Below, one piece after another: positions 26,340 through 35,789 of a DNA stretch of 64,000 nucleotides. The first letter of the stretch is position 1. Each line of letters opens with the position of its first letter. The position numbers and the translations under genes were made by a program. The notes under the pieces are model-generated. The model saw only the letters and a program-made list of their open reading frames with translations, did not search any database and was not told the origin of the DNA. The stretch is from NCBI GenBank assembly GCA_023213235.1, contig CP096137.1, positions 2,590,908-2,654,907 on the forward strand, in the 5' to 3' direction. The stretch comes from Elusimicrobiota bacterium. GTDB lineage: Bacteria > Elusimicrobiota > Elusimicrobia > UBA1565 > UBA9628.

Positions 26340-27023
26340 TCAGTTGGGGTCTTCGGGCGAGATCAGGCCCATCTCGATGCCTTTGACGACGGCCTCGGTC
26401 CGGTTGCTGACCTCGAGCTTCTGGAAGATCGCGTTGAGGTGGTTCTTGATGGTCTTGACCGAGCACTCCATCTTCGCGGCGATCTCCTTGTTCGACATGC
26501 CGGTGCCGAGGAACACGAGGACTCGGATCTCGGTCTTGGTCAGCGCGACGGGCGAGCTGCCGTCGCCGGTCGCCATCTGGCGCAGGCCCTGGAGGAGCTT
26601 GCCCATGACCTGCTGCGGGATCATCACGCCGTCGTTGGCGAAGGCCTTGAGCGCGTTGACGAGCTCGGCGGCCGGGAGCATCTTGGAGAGGTAGCCGTTC
26701 GCGCCGGCCTGGATCGACTCCATGACGTGCGCCTCGTCTTCGTAGGAAGAAAGGATGAGGACGTTCGTCGCCGGGCATTCCTTGCGGATGAGGCGCGTGG
26801 CCGCCACGCCGTCGAGATGGGGCAGCTTGATGTCCATCAGGATCACGTCGGGTTTGAGCTTGCGGGCCAGGCGGACGGCTTCCTGGCCGTCGGCGGCCTC
26901 GCCCACCACTTCGATGATCCGCTCGTTCTCGAGGAGGTCCTTGATGCCCTCGCGGAATAAAGTCTGGTCGTCGGCGATCAGCACTTTGACCTTTTTCTTC
27001 GGGGCACCCTTCGTCGAAGCCAT
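26340..27023 (-). CDS. NarL/FixJ-type response regulator
   Basis: The 227-residue protein has a receiver domain (DD at 18-19, phosphoacceptor Asp in VILMDIKLP, Lys in YLSKML) and a C-terminal LuxR-type helix-turn-helix (LTKTEIRVLVFLGTGMSNKE, MECSVKTIKNHLNAIFQKL). It should bind DNA when phosphorylated. The ATG is preceded by GAGGAGG. It is the last of a run of signalling genes (26.3-31.3 kb) on the same strand, and the kinase next to it is a likely partner. Confidence 0.93.
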   Translation of the reverse strand: MASTKGAPKKKVKVLIADDQTLFREGIKDLLENERIIEVVGEAADGQEAVRLARKLKPDVILMDIKLPHLDGVAATRLIRKECPATNVLILSSYEDEAHVMESIQAGANGYLSKMLPAAELVNALKAFANDGVMIPQQVMGKLLQGLRQMATGDGSSPVALTKTEIRVLVFLGTGMSNKEIAAKMECSVKTIKNHLNAIFQKLEVSNRTEAVVKGIEMGLISPEDPN

Positions 27024-27051
27024 TTCGATCCTCCTCGTATTTCGGCTTAGT

Positions 27052-28202
27052 CTAGCAGAAATTTACGCGGCAATTATGCGGGGAATTCACGGATCCGTCA
27101 AGCCTTGGCCGGGGCGGCGCCGCGGGCACCATGAACAGGAAGGCCGCGCCTTTGCCCACCCCGGCGCTCTCCACCCAGATGCGCCCGCCGTGGCTGTCGA
27201 CGATCTCGCGGGAGATCGACAGGCCGAGCCCGAGGCGGCCTCCGCCGGAGGCGGACTCGCCCTGGTAGAAGCTCTGGAACAGCTTGCCGACCTCCTCGGG
27301 GGCGATGCCGTCGCCCGTGTCGCGCACGGCGAAGCGCACGCCGGCGCCGTCGCGCTCAGCGGTCACGGTGATCGAGCCCCCTTCGGGGTGTGGCGGATCG
27401 CGTTCTCGAGCAGGTTGTTGAGGACCTGGGAGAGGCGCTTCTTGTCGGCGGCGATCGTCGGCAGGCCGGGCTGCAGCGCGGTCTTCAGCGTCAGGCCGCG
27501 CGCCGCGGCCCGCGCCTGGGGGCCCACCACGGTCTCCTCGACGAGCGAACCCGCCTCGAAGAGGATCGTCTCGAGGCGGAATTTGCCGGACTCGATCGAC
27601 GCCCAGTCGACGAGATCCTCGATCAGGCGCGAGATCTGGCCGATCCCGTTCGAGATGTAGCGCATCTTCTTCTGCTGCTCCTCGTCGGGCTTGATCGACT
27701 GGGCCAGCATCTCGAAGGAGACCTGCAGGGTCATCAGGGAGTTGGACAGGTCGTGCGAGGCCATCGACATGAACTTCGACTTCATCGCCGAGAGCCGCAG
27801 GTTCTTCTCGTTCGCGTTCTGGAGGTCCTGCTTGAGGCGCATCTTCTCGAGCGACTTGGCGATCGCGCGCTTGAGGTGGTCGAAGTTGACGGGCTTGGTG
27901 AGGAAGTCGTCGACGGACTCCTGGATCGCCTTGAGCGCGGTGTCGAGCGAGGCGTGCGCCGTGATCATCAGGATCTGGCTCTCGGTGTTCAGCTTGCGGA
28001 TCTGCTGGATCGCGTCGATGCCGGTGCCGTCGGTCAGGTTGTAGTCCATCAGGATCACGTCGAACTGCGTCTTCTTGACCTGGGCGACGGCCTCGGCCGC
28101 GCTGGACGCCTGCGCGGTCTCGTAGCCCTCGACCTCGAGGTTGTCGTTGACGCTCTCGCGCATGTTCGCGTCGTCGTCGACGATCAGGATCTTGCCTTTC
28201 AT
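27052..28202 (-). CDS. receiver-histidine kinase hybrid (frame break)
   Basis: About 383 residues after restoring one base at the C5 run 27377-27381, which splits the ATPase domain. The N-terminal receiver has the phosphoacceptor in VILMDYNL; the HisKA box reads MASHDLSNSLMTLQ (phospho-His), and the HATPase has NLLENAIRH (N box), DTGDGI (G1) and GLGLSISREIV (G2). No membrane segment is present, so it is a soluble kinase controlled by its own receiver. The last 25 residues after FLFMVP look like read-through sequence; a second one-base error could place the real stop near 27095. Confidence 0.88.
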
Positions 28203-28209
28203 GGATTCC

Positions 28210-30088
28210 TTAGGCGGCCGTCGGGATGTAGAGCTTGAACGTCGTGCCCACGCCCACGGTGCTCTCCACGTCTACTTTACCTTTATGGTGGTCGACGACT
28301 TTGCGCACGACGGCCAGGCCGAGGCCCGTGCCGCGCGCCTTCGTCGTGAAGAACGGCGCGAAGATCTTGTCGAGCACGTCCTGCGGGATGCCGGAGCCGG
28401 CGTCGGCGATGTCGATGCGCACCCAGCCGGCCTCGGGGATCGTCGTGCGGATCGTGACCTTCCCCCTTCGGGGCGGGCATGACCTCGACGCCGTTGCCGA
28501 TGAGGTTGCGCACGGCCTGCTGCATCTCGGTCTTGTCGAGGTCGACGGCCGGATTTCCCGGGTCGAAGTGCTTGTCGACCTGGATGTGCGGCGGGAACGG
28601 GTACACCGACAGCAGCTCCTCGAGCCAGTCGTTGATCCTCACGCGCTCGAGCTGCAGCTCGCGCTGGCGCGAGTAGGTCAGGATCTCGTTGATGATGCCG
28701 TTGGCCTGCTGGATCTCGGACTCGATGATCTTGATGTGCTTGGTGATCTTCACGTCGGGCTCGCCGCCCGTGCCGAGCTTCGTCTTGATGAAGTAGATCG
28801 AGTTGTTGATGACGGCCAGCGGGTTGCGGATCTCGTGGCCGACGACGGAGGCCATCTGGCCGATGGCGGCGAGGCGCTCCTTCTTGATGAGCTCGTCCTG
28901 CGCGGCCTTGAGCTCCCTGGTGCGCGAGTCCACGCGCTTCTCGAGGAACTTCGTGAACTTCTCGAGCTCCTGCTTCGCGTGGATCAGCTCGCCCGTCTTC
29001 TCCTTGAGAGACTCCGACATCCCGAGAAAGGTCTGCGCGAGGTCGCCGATCTCGTCGTTGGTCGTCACGACCTCGGGCAGGTCCTCGAACTGCCCCTTGC
29101 CGAGGCGGTCGGCCGCCTCCTTCAGGATGCGGATCGGCTGCGTGATATGGCCGGCGACGGCGAGCGACAGAAGGACGGTGAAGAGCACGACCCAGATCAG
29201 GACGCGGAAGATCTGCGTCTTCATGTCGGCGGCCGTCTGGTACGCGGCCTCGACGGGCTGCTGCACGTACACGATCCAATCGAGCTTGTCGATCAGCGCG
29301 AACGCGCCGAGCAGGCGCTTGCCGCCCTCGATCGCGATCTCCCCGCCGCCCTTCGCGTTGTCCTGCGTCGTCAGGACCTTCTCGACCTCGGCGGGCATGC
29401 GCGCGTCGGGGCGGTAGATCTCGCGCGGATCGGAGTGCGCGATCAGGAAGCCGTCGCGCGTCATGACGGCGGCCTGCGATTTTCCGGACGCCGGGAACTC
29501 CATCGCCAGCATCGTCGAGAGGCCGTTGAGGCTGACGCGCGCGACGACGACGCCGACCGCCCTGGCGGGCGTCACGCGCTGGTCGAGGATCGGCACGGAG
29601 ATCGTGACGGTCGGGTACAGACCCTGGAAGCGCTCCAGGCGCCCGATGAACTGCCCCTGCGGCCCGAGGGCGCGGGCGTAGAGCTCCTCGCTTCGGAAGT
29701 CCCGCAGGTCGGGGTTCGGACCGAGGAAGCGGCCGACGCGCAGCGACTCGACGCCCTTGTCGTTGAGGACCGAGAGCTCGAGCACCGCGAAGTGGATCTG
29801 CAGGATGCGGTTGAGGTACTGCGTCTGCCGCGCGGGGTTCATCGAGACGAAGTCCTCGAGCCCCGCCGTCTCGGTCAGCACGTTGCGGAACGTCGTCACG
29901 TACTTGTAGACGGTGTCGGAGAAGCCGACCGCGAGCGACTCCTGCATCGCCAGCGTCTCCTTGCGCAGGGACTGCTGGGTGATCCCGACGAGGTGCCAGC
30001 CGACGAAGATCATCGGCGCCAGGGAAATGAGCAGGAACCAGAAGAGGATCTTGTAGGCGAGCTTGCCGCGGTTCCTGGTGGAGGCCAT
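28210..30088 (-). CDS. membrane sensor histidine kinase with dCache-like domain (frame break)
   Basis: About 625 residues. The N-terminus has a membrane helix (LFWFLLISLAPMIFVGW), a periplasmic double-Cache-like sensor (about 45-290), a second helix (VLIWVVLFTVLLSLAV), HAMP, a coiled coil, HisKA with VGHEIRNPL, and HATPase. The ATPase domain is interrupted at the C5 run 28462-28466; the remainder continues with RIDIADAGSGIPQDVL and GTGLGLAVVRKVV. Correcting the break needs two more bases or one fewer. A small periplasmic ligand is the expected signal. It is flanked by response regulator genes on both sides. Confidence 0.9.
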
Positions 30089-30154
30089 GGATTATCGTTC
30101 CGTCCCGGAATTATGCCGATCCCGGAACACGAATTTGTTGCGGAACGGGGCCGT

Positions 30155-30541
30155 TCAGCCCTTGGCCGAGTTGCGCGACAGCAGCTGCTTGATGCGGGCC
30201 GACAGCTCCGCGAGGTCGAAGGGCTTCGTGATGTATTCGTCGGCGCCGAGCTCGAAGCCCTGCTTCTTCTCCTCCGACGAGAGGAAGCGGCCGGTCATCA
30301 TGATCAGGATCGTCGTCTTGGAGCGCTTGCGCAGCTCCTGACAGATCTGGAAGCCCGAGGAATCCGGCAGCTGGATGTCCATGATCACCGCGTCCGGCTC
30401 GATCTTGGCCGCGGCGGCGATGCCTTCCTTGGCGGCGCCGGCCTGGTGGCACTCGAACCCGTCGAGCTCGAGGACCTCGGCGAGGCTCTCGCGAAGGTGG
30501 GCGTCGTCGTCGATGATCAGCAGCTTCGGGAGCTTCGCCAT
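30155..30541 (-). CDS. single-domain response regulator
   Basis: The 128-residue protein is only a receiver domain: DDD at 10-12, phosphoacceptor in AVIMDIQLP, Thr in IMMTGRF and Lys in ITKPFD. It has no output domain, so it acts by protein-protein contact or phosphotransfer, probably with the kinase encoded just downstream. It starts one base after the stop of the next regulator gene. Confidence 0.92.
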   Translation of the reverse strand: MAKLPKLLIIDDDAHLRESLAEVLELDGFECHQAGAAKEGIAAAAKIEPDAVIMDIQLPDSSGFQICQELRKRSKTTILIMMTGRFLSSEEKKQGFELGADEYITKPFDLAELSARIKQLLSRNSAKG

Positions 30542-30542
30542 G

Positions 30543-31340
30543 TTATCTCCTCATCTCCCCGCCGGGCGGCACCAGCTTGTAGCCGACGCAGGGGATGGTC
30601 GTGATGTACTTCGCCGCGACGCCGAGCTTCTCGCGAAGCCGGCGCACGTGAACGTCGACGGTCCGCGGCGAGCCGAAATAGTTGTAGCCCCAGACGCGCT
30701 CGATCAGATACGGGCGGGAGAGCACGCGGTTGGCCGAGCTCAGGAACACGTACAGCAAGTCGAGCTCCTTGGAGGTCAGCGGCACGCGCTTCTTGTTGAT
30801 GTGGAGGGTGTAGCTCGTGAGGTTGAGCTCGATCTCCCCCATGTTGATGATCTCTTCGGAGGCGTTGACCTGGGTGCGGCGCAGCACGGCCTTGATGCGC
30901 GCGAGGCACTCGGCCGCGTCCCAGTTCAGAGACAGGCATTCGTCGGCGCCCGCCTGGAAGAACGCCAGGCGCAGGGAGACCTTGTCTTTCGCCGAGGTCC
31001 CGACCGCGGGGGCGGCGGGGCCGGACCGGCCGAACAGCGCGTACGCGTGCTTCGAGGGCGAGGACGAGGCCGCCGGGGCGTCGGCGTGCTCGACGAGCGC
31101 CACGATCGGCATCTGCTTCGCGGGGCCCTTGGCGCGCAGTTGCTTGACGAGCTCGACGCCGTCCTCGTCGACGAGCTTCTGCCCGAGGAGCAGCAGGTCG
31201 CAGCCGCGGTGCGCGAGCAGGCCCTGGACCTCCTTGGCCTTCTGCGCGACGGTGACGGTCATCCCCGCGGCCTGGAGGGCCTCGAGAATGACGGCGGCGC
31301 GATTGGGCTCGCGCGAGCCGTAGACGACGCTGGTCCGCAT
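30543..31340 (-). CDS. OmpR/PhoB-type regulator with a degenerate receiver
   Basis: The 265-residue protein has an N-terminal receiver-like domain and a winged-helix DNA-binding domain (KRVPLTSKELDLLYVFLSSA, RTVDVHVRRLREKLG). The normal phospho-Asp position reads DLLLLGQKL, that is Gly in place of Asp. The receiver also carries an insert of about 35 residues (around 85-120) rich in Ala, Ser and Pro. It therefore cannot be phosphorylated in the usual way and may be always active or controlled by binding. It is upstream of, and nearly contiguous with, the single-domain regulator gene. Confidence 0.9.
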   Translation of the reverse strand: MRTSVVYGSREPNRAAVILEALQAAGMTVTVAQKAKEVQGLLAHRGCDLLLLGQKLVDEDGVELVKQLRAKGPAKQMPIVALVEHADAPAASSSPSKHAYALFGRSGPAAPAVGTSAKDKVSLRLAFFQAGADECLSLNWDAAECLARIKAVLRRTQVNASEEIINMGEIELNLTSYTLHINKKRVPLTSKELDLLYVFLSSANRVLSRPYLIERVWGYNYFGSPRTVDVHVRRLREKLGVAAKYITTIPCVGYKLVPPGGEMRR

Positions 31341-31347
31341 CGGCCGG

Positions 31348-31776
31348 CTATTCCGGCTCGCCGCCCTCGTCCTCGAGCTCGAGACTGAGCCCGCCGAGGG
31401 AGCTGATCGCGGCGAAGAAGTTGTACACGACGGCGAGCAGCAGCAGCGCGCCCTCGGTGAGCACCGCGTAGAACAGAGTGTAGAAGCCGACCGACATCGC
31501 CTTCTGGCCCGCGGAGAGCGCCGCGTTCTGCGAGTTCGGGGAGATCACGAACGTGACGAGCCCGCCGAGGAAGCCCAGGAGCATCACCGTGCCGGTGATC
31601 GCGGGGCGAGTGGAGATCAGGATGGCGCCAGCGGCGACGATCGCGCCGGCGATCGCGACGGGACCCTTGCCCGCGAAGCCCGCGCCGAGAGCCATCGCGG
31701 CGCCGAGGAAAACGGCGATCGGGAGGACGGGGTGCTTGAACCAATACGGATCGATTCTCTTCACGCGATAGCTCAT
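31348..31776 (-). CDS. small integral membrane protein
   Basis: The 142-residue protein has about four hydrophobic segments (for example VLPIAVFLGAAMALGAGF, GTVMLLGFLGGLVTFVI, LLLLAVVYNFFAAI) and an acidic tail. I do not recognise it. The gene is first in the signalling operon: a good promoter lies upstream and AAGGAG precedes the ATG. It ends seven bases before the winged-helix regulator, so the two may function together. Confidence 0.75.
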   Translation of the reverse strand: MSYRVKRIDPYWFKHPVLPIAVFLGAAMALGAGFAGKGPVAIAGAIVAAGAILISTRPAITGTVMLLGFLGGLVTFVISPNSQNAALSAGQKAMSVGFYTLFYAVLTEGALLLLAVVYNFFAAISSLGGLSLELEDEGGEPE

Positions 31777-31808
31777 TCGATCTCCTTAATAGCTTCTGCG
31801 GCCCGCCA

Positions 31809-31837
31809 AGAATAACAGAAGCGTAAGGATTTGACAA
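31809..31837 (-). promoter_or_regulatory. promoter of the two-component operon
   Basis: TTGTCA (31832-31837), 17-base spacer, TATTCT (31809-31814). The leader of about 25 bases carries AAGGAG before the ATG at 31776. Confidence 0.72.
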
Positions 31838-31858
31838 GCCCTTGACGCCCGCGCGACG

Positions 31859-32419
31859 TCAGGGCGCGGGGAGGACGTTCGTTCCCTGGAAGCGCTTGAG
31901 CAGGCGCTCGGCCTCCGGGTCGGAGACGATCGCCCAGCGCTGAGCGCCCTTCTTCGTCCGGATCAGCCATTCCGTCACTTCCCGTTTGGGCTCGGTCTTC
32001 ACGGCGGCGAAGAGCGCTTCCGAGCCGTCGTCGGAAAGGCCGGCGGGCTGCAGCGCGCCGGAGGCGGGACGCGAGTTCAGACGAAAGATCTCTTTTCCGG
32101 CGACGGTCACCGCGCCGCAGAAGTGGGCGCCGCCGCCCGCGCACAGGATGAAGGCGCCGCGATTGCCGTCTTTGTGTCCCGGCGGCAGGAGATCGGAGGC
32201 GAACGGGCGCTTGGACTCGGGGACGAGCGTAAGGACCGTCTTCCCCTTCTTGAAGACGGCCTTCCCGTCCTCGACGGAGACGGCCGCGCCGGCCGGGAGC
32301 TTGTAGTACTCGACGAGACGCTCGGAGACGACGGCGGCGCGGTCGCCGCTCCAGTAGACGCGGGGCTGGCCGGCGGCAGCGGCGGCCGGAAGGGCGAGAA
32401 GCAGCGCGAGGAGGCGCAT
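31859..32419 (-). CDS. exported protein of unknown function, last gene of the Tad operon
   Basis: The 186-residue protein has a signal peptide (MRLLALLLALPAAAAA) and a soluble domain with two cysteines close together (FILCAGGGAHFCG). The C-terminus (EAERLLKRFQGTNVLPAP) is charged. No family recognised. Its ATG shares one base with the stop of the HAMP gene (TAATG), so it is coupled to the Tad genes. Confidence 0.75.
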   Translation of the reverse strand: MRLLALLLALPAAAAAGQPRVYWSGDRAAVVSERLVEYYKLPAGAAVSVEDGKAVFKKGKTVLTLVPESKRPFASDLLPPGHKDGNRGAFILCAGGGAHFCGAVTVAGKEIFRLNSRPASGALQPAGLSDDGSEALFAAVKTEPKREVTEWLIRTKKGAQRWAIVSDPEAERLLKRFQGTNVLPAP

Positions 32420-33538
32420 TAGATGCGCGCGCCGACGGTCTTCGTCTCGAAGAGGATGAGCGTGCGGCGAAGCTCTCCTCCTCCTCGAGGTGGACCGCCT
32501 TCACGTGGCAGGGCTCGGACTTGAACATCGTGTCCGCCTCGACGACCTGGTTGGGCCGGTCGAGCGCGACGCCGACGAGGCGCAGCACGTCCTGCTGCTG
32601 GCTGTCGATGACGTCGAGCAGGTGCAGCTTGCCGTCGGTCGTCACGGTGCCGGTGATCGGGAAATTGGTGTAGAGGACGCTGTTGTCCTCGTCGACGACG
32701 ATCGCGCGGTGGCTCTTGGAGACGACGGCCTTGAGGATGGACTCCCACCAGCGCGCCTCGGCCAGGCCGCGCTGTTTTTCCTTGACCATCGAGTTCGCGA
32801 TCTCGGCCTTCACCTTGGACAGGAAGATGTTGATCGCCCCGGCCAGCTCGCCGATCTCGTCGTTGCGCGCCGGGAACTTGAGCTCGAGGTTCTTGAAGCT
32901 GATCGATTCGATCGCGTCGCGCAGGTTCAGGATCGGGTTGAGCACGAAGTGATGCAGGAAGAAGTACAGCGGGATGCCGAGCAGCAGCAAGACGCCGACG
33001 GCGCCGATGGCGTATTTGTGCATGGCCTTGTTGATGACCTTGACCACGCCCTCGCGGCTGATCTGCATGTTGAGGATTCCTAAGACTTCCCTCGCAGAGC
33101 GAGGGGGATCGCGATGTCGTAGAGCGGCATGTTCGGCACGGCGCGCACGATCGGCGTCTTCGCGAGCCAGGCCTGCTCGATGGCGTCCGTCGGGAGGCTG
33201 ACCTGCTTCACGAAATCGTCGAAGGTCTTCGTCATCATCGACGGGTCCTTGAACCAGCGGACCTCGCCGTATTTGTTGAGGTACAGCAGGGCGGCGATGC
33301 GGTCGTCCTTGGCGAAGCGCGAGATCGTGTCGAACTCCGCCATCGAGATCACGCCCTGGTTGCGCGAGAGGCCCTCGATGAGGGTCGGCGCGTACAGGCG
33401 GACCATGTCGATGGATTCCTGCTTGAGCTTCTCGTCGAACGTCCACTTGAAGAGGTTGTAGTAGAAGATGCCGCCCAGGCACATGACGTAGACGCCGATG
33501 CCCGTGAACCACATGAACCACTTGGCGGAGAGCTTCAT
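32419..33538 (-). CDS. membrane sensor-like protein with HAMP domain (two frame breaks)
   Basis: About 373 residues after restoring one base at 33089-33091 and one near 32480. Membrane helix 1 (WFMWFTGIGVYVMCLGGIFYY) leads into an extracytoplasmic domain (to about 150), then helix 2 (AIGAVGVLLLLGIPLYFFL) and a HAMP domain (NPILNLRDAIESI), then a PAS-like domain (RAIVVDEDNSVLYTNFP ... QQDVLRL). It lacks a kinase domain and ends ELRRTLILFETKTVGARI. It could transmit an outside signal to pilus assembly. It starts right after the stop of the TPR gene. Confidence 0.75.
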
Positions 33539-34882
33539 TTACTGGCCCGCCCCGTAGAGCTTCTCGATCTTCTCGAGGCCGGAGACGGCGTCCGCGTTGC
33601 TGGGGTCGAGCTGCTTGGCGTGCAGCCACTTGTCGCGCGCCTTCTCGTAGTCGCCCTTCTGGTAGTAGATGACGCCCTCGAGGTAGGCCTGCTGGGAGGC
33701 CTGCTTGTTGCTCTCGGTGCTCGCGCCGGGAGTCTGGCCGGGCGTGGCGCCGGTCTGGCCGCCGGGATTGGCCTTGGCTTCCGCCTCCTTCTTGGCCTTC
33801 TCCTCCTCTTCCTTCTTCTTGGCTTCCTCGGCCGCCTTCGCCTCCTCCTCGGCCTGCTTCTTCCTGTCTTCCTCGCGCTGCTTCTGCACCTCGGCGGCGC
33901 GGGCGCGGGCGGCGGCCTCGCGGCGCTGCTGCTCTTTGGCGCGCGCGACGAGCTGGTCGGCGGCCTTCGGATCGTAGCCGTACTCGACGGCGTGCTTCCA
34001 CTCGGAGACGGCCTTGTCGTACTGGCGCGTCTCGTAGTAGCGGCGGCCCTCGGCGACGTGCTGGTTGGCGACCTCGGCCCGGATCTCGGCCTGCAGCTTC
34101 TGGGCCTTCACGTTGCCGGGTCCGGACTCGAGGACGGCGTCGAGCATCTTGAGGGACTCGAGGACCAGGCCCTGGCTGTAGAGGTTCAGCGCGGCCTGGA
34201 GCTTCTCGTTGGCGTCCTGCTCGCGGGATTCGGCCTCGACCTTCGCGAGCTCCTGCGTCAGGCGCGGATAGCGCGGGTTGAGGACGAGCGCGGCGTACCA
34301 CTGGTCGAGCGCTTCGCGCAGGCGGTGCTGGCGGTAGGCCTGGCGTCCCTTGCGGTAGTGCTCCTCGGCCAGCTCGGAGCGCGCCTTCTTGAGCCAGTAA
34401 TGGGATTTGAGGTTGCCGGGGGCCAGCTTCGAGCACTCCTCCCAGCGTTCGGCGGCCTCCACCAGACGCCCTTGGCGGTACAGGGCCATGCCCTCCTCGA
34501 AGCGCTCCTCGATGAGGCGCCGCTCGGAGACGCGAGGCTTCGTCGAGCCCTTGAGGTCGACGGTCGCGCGGTTGAGGATGGACGCGTCGGAGTAGCCGGG
34601 GTCGATCGAGAGGATCTTGCGAGTGAGGTCGTTGGCGGCCTCGTACTGACCGTGCTTATAGAGGTCGAAGGCGTTTTCGTAGACGTTCTTGAGCGTCCGG
34701 CGCGTGACGCGGGACTTCTCGAGCTGGATCGTGTAGATGTACTTCTTCTTGTCGTCCTCGGAGGAGATCGTGCCGAGGTTGAGCTTCGACATGTCGAGGA
34801 ACAGGCCCTCGGTCTCGTTCTTGGCCGAGGCCGCGCGGGACTGAACCGGGACGAGCAGGACGGCGAGAAGCAGGGAGCGCAT
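33539..34882 (-). CDS. exported TPR protein of the Tad operon
   Basis: The 447-residue protein has a signal peptide (MRSLLLAVLLVPVQSRAASA), about six TPR-type repeats, a Lys/Glu/Ala-rich helical stretch (about 310-370) and a final TPR (YLEGVIYYQKGDYEKARDKW). It occupies the position of TadD, a TPR lipoprotein of Tad systems, but has no lipobox. It probably holds secretin or other parts together in the periplasm. Its ATG shares a base with the TadC stop (TGATG). Confidence 0.82.
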   Translation of the reverse strand: MRSLLLAVLLVPVQSRAASAKNETEGLFLDMSKLNLGTISSEDDKKKYIYTIQLEKSRVTRRTLKNVYENAFDLYKHGQYEAANDLTRKILSIDPGYSDASILNRATVDLKGSTKPRVSERRLIEERFEEGMALYRQGRLVEAAERWEECSKLAPGNLKSHYWLKKARSELAEEHYRKGRQAYRQHRLREALDQWYAALVLNPRYPRLTQELAKVEAESREQDANEKLQAALNLYSQGLVLESLKMLDAVLESGPGNVKAQKLQAEIRAEVANQHVAEGRRYYETRQYDKAVSEWKHAVEYGYDPKAADQLVARAKEQQRREAAARARAAEVQKQREEDRKKQAEEEAKAAEEAKKKEEEEKAKKEAEAKANPGGQTGATPGQTPGASTESNKQASQQAYLEGVIYYQKGDYEKARDKWLHAKQLDPSNADAVSGLEKIEKLYGAGQ

Positions 34883-35786
34883 CAGAAGCCGAGGCCTCCC
34901 TGGACGAGGCTCTTCATCATCGGCGCGAGCATCATGATGAACACGGTCGGGAAGATGAAGATGAACAGGGGGATCAGCATCTTGGTGGCCGCCTGGGCCG
35001 CGAGCTTCTCGGCCTTGTTCAGGCGGCGGAAGCGCATGTCGGCGGCGTAGTTGCGCAGCAGCTCGACGAGCGAGGTTCCGAGCTCGTCGGACTGGATGAT
35101 GAGGCCGACGAAGGAGCGGATCTCGGCCACACCCGTGCGCATCGCGAGACGCTTGAGCGCGTCGCGGCGCGTGTAGCCGAGCTGGACCTCGTTGATCATC
35201 TTCTGCAGCTCGTTCTCGAGCTCCGTGCGCTGGCTCTGCTTGACGTTCTTGAGGATGCGCTCGATGGCGGCCATGTAGTCGAGGCCGGCCTCGATGGTCA
35301 GGGCCATGAGGTCGACCATGGTCGGGAAGTTGCGCATGATGTCGGCCTGGCGCTGGCGGATCTTGCCCTGGAACATCGAGTCGGGAATGAAGAAGCCGAT
35401 GATGCCGAACATGGCGACGATCGGGGAGCCGAGGGCGAGGAAGAGGCCGACGATCGCGCCGCCGGCGAGCATCTCCTTGAGGTGCAGCATCTCGAGGGGC
35501 GTCGGCTTGAGCGGCCGGCCCATCATCATGTGCATCTCCTCGATCTTGACGTCGAGCTTGAAGGTCTTCAGGAGGAAGAGGTCGAGCTTGTCGACGAGGC
35601 CGCCGTTCGGGTTCAGGCTCGAGAACGCCGAGCTCGTGCCGATGTCCTTCTTGGCGAGCTTCGAGAGGTCGCCCTCGGCCTCCTCGGGGGAGGCGCGAAC
35701 ATGCGGCTGGCCGCGGTGTAGCACGCGACGGAGCCGAGGACTCCGACGGCCAGAAGCAGGTAATGCATCATGGGATCGATCGGCAT
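34882..35786 (-). CDS. tadC: TadC, inner-membrane platform protein (frame break)
   Basis: About 301 residues after restoring one base at the G5 run 35686-35690, which adds the N-terminal helix MPIDPMMHYLLLAVGVLGSVACY. The rest is a type II secretion F domain: IVGLFLALGSPIVAMFGIIGF, LMALTIEAGLDYMAAIERIL, TSLVELLRNYAADMR and a C-terminal helix. TadC and TadB together form the platform that couples the ATPase to pilin assembly. It starts three bases after the TadB stop. Confidence 0.9.
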
Positions 35787-35789
35787 AGG

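Noticed and set aside
31773..34436. A single 887-codon minus-strand frame
   Set aside because: Only its middle part (HAMP protein) is real; the first part is the shadow of the TPR gene and the last part is the shadow of the exported protein gene.
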